From Bacteroidota bacterium (GTDB lineage: Bacteria; Bacteroidota; Bacteroidia; Bacteroidales; B39-G9): a stretch of DNA of 16,221 nt. Shown one piece after another: positions 16,161-16,221 of this stretch (position 1 is its first letter; every line of letters starts with the position of its first letter). The stretch covers positions 1 through 16,221 of the forward strand of contig QMPG01000038.1 of the NCBI GenBank assembly GCA_003648455.1, in the 5' to 3' direction. The translations under genes and the position numbers were made by a program. Below the pieces are notes generated by a model. The model saw nothing but the letters and a program-made list of their open reading frames with translations. It was not told the origin of the DNA and made no database searches.

Positions 16161-16221
16161 ATGGATTTTACAGCACAACAAATAGCAGAATTTTTAAAAG
16201 GAGACATTGACGGTAATCCTG
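16161..16221 (+). CDS. lpxD: UDP-3-O-acylglucosamine N-acyltransferase, 5' fragment
   Basis: Only the first 20 codons are present: MDFTAQQIAEFLKGDIDGNP, with the gene running off the right edge. This matches the N-terminal uridine-binding domain of Bacteroidota LpxD (M-E/D-FTAQQIA-x-FL-x-G-x-I-x-G-[DN]P). LpxD adds the second hydroxyacyl chain to UDP-3-O-acylglucosamine in lipid A biosynthesis. Position after the HD phosphohydrolase gene is consistent with the phylum's usual order, where lpxC-fabZ and lpxA follow; those genes lie outside the window. Confidence 0.85.
   Translation, partial: MDFTAQQIAEFLKGDIDGNP

Overview
This AT-rich window looks like chromosomal DNA from a member of the Bacteroidota, probably of the Bacteroidia/Bacteroidales type. 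Three things support that: several promoters fit the phylum's TTTG-N19..21-TAnnTTTG pattern; Shine-Dalgarno sequences are largely absent; and the gene orders ftsX-DUF3098-uppP-truB-queA and HD phosphohydrolase-lpxD are ones I know from this phylum. The species cannot be named from the sequence alone.

Left part, plus strand (1-7674). After a short edge region with a degenerate direct repeat come metH (cobalamin-dependent methionine synthase) and metF (methylenetetrahydrofolate reductase). MetF makes the 5-methyl-THF that MetH uses to methylate homocysteine, so the two form a one-carbon/methionine module. Next is an 887-residue protein related to the N-terminal two thirds of pyruvate phosphate dikinase. 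It keeps ATP-grasp and phosphohistidine domains, but an unrecognised C-terminal region replaces the PEP/pyruvate barrel. It is the least conventional gene here.

Middle part, minus strand (7931-14407). Reading leftward from 14407, an apparent operon encodes FtsX, a small DUF3098 membrane protein, UppP, TruB and QueA, joining cell division, envelope lipid-carrier recycling and tRNA modification. rpsO follows with its own clear promoter, then a terminator-like hairpin, then pnp behind a purine-rich leader. rpsO before pnp is the classical order. A strong minus-strand terminator lies beyond pnp at 7673-7702.

Right part, plus strand (14603-16221). A SAMHD1/dGTPase-type HD phosphohydrolase is divergent from ftsX. 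It is followed by an intergenic repeat and the first 20 codons of lpxD (lipid A biosynthesis), which runs off the window.

Two copies of a roughly 205-bp intergenic repeat (7713-7918 and 15861-16063) lie in the same orientation, about 8 kb apart. Each is bounded by TTAACCCG/CGGGTTAA inverted ends and contains several internal inverted repeats, including a perfect 16-bp palindrome. No insertion-sequence transposase, CRISPR array, tRNA, rRNA, phage or defence system was seen. Most of the window is ordinary core genome; the truncated dikinase-like protein and the repeat family deserve attention.
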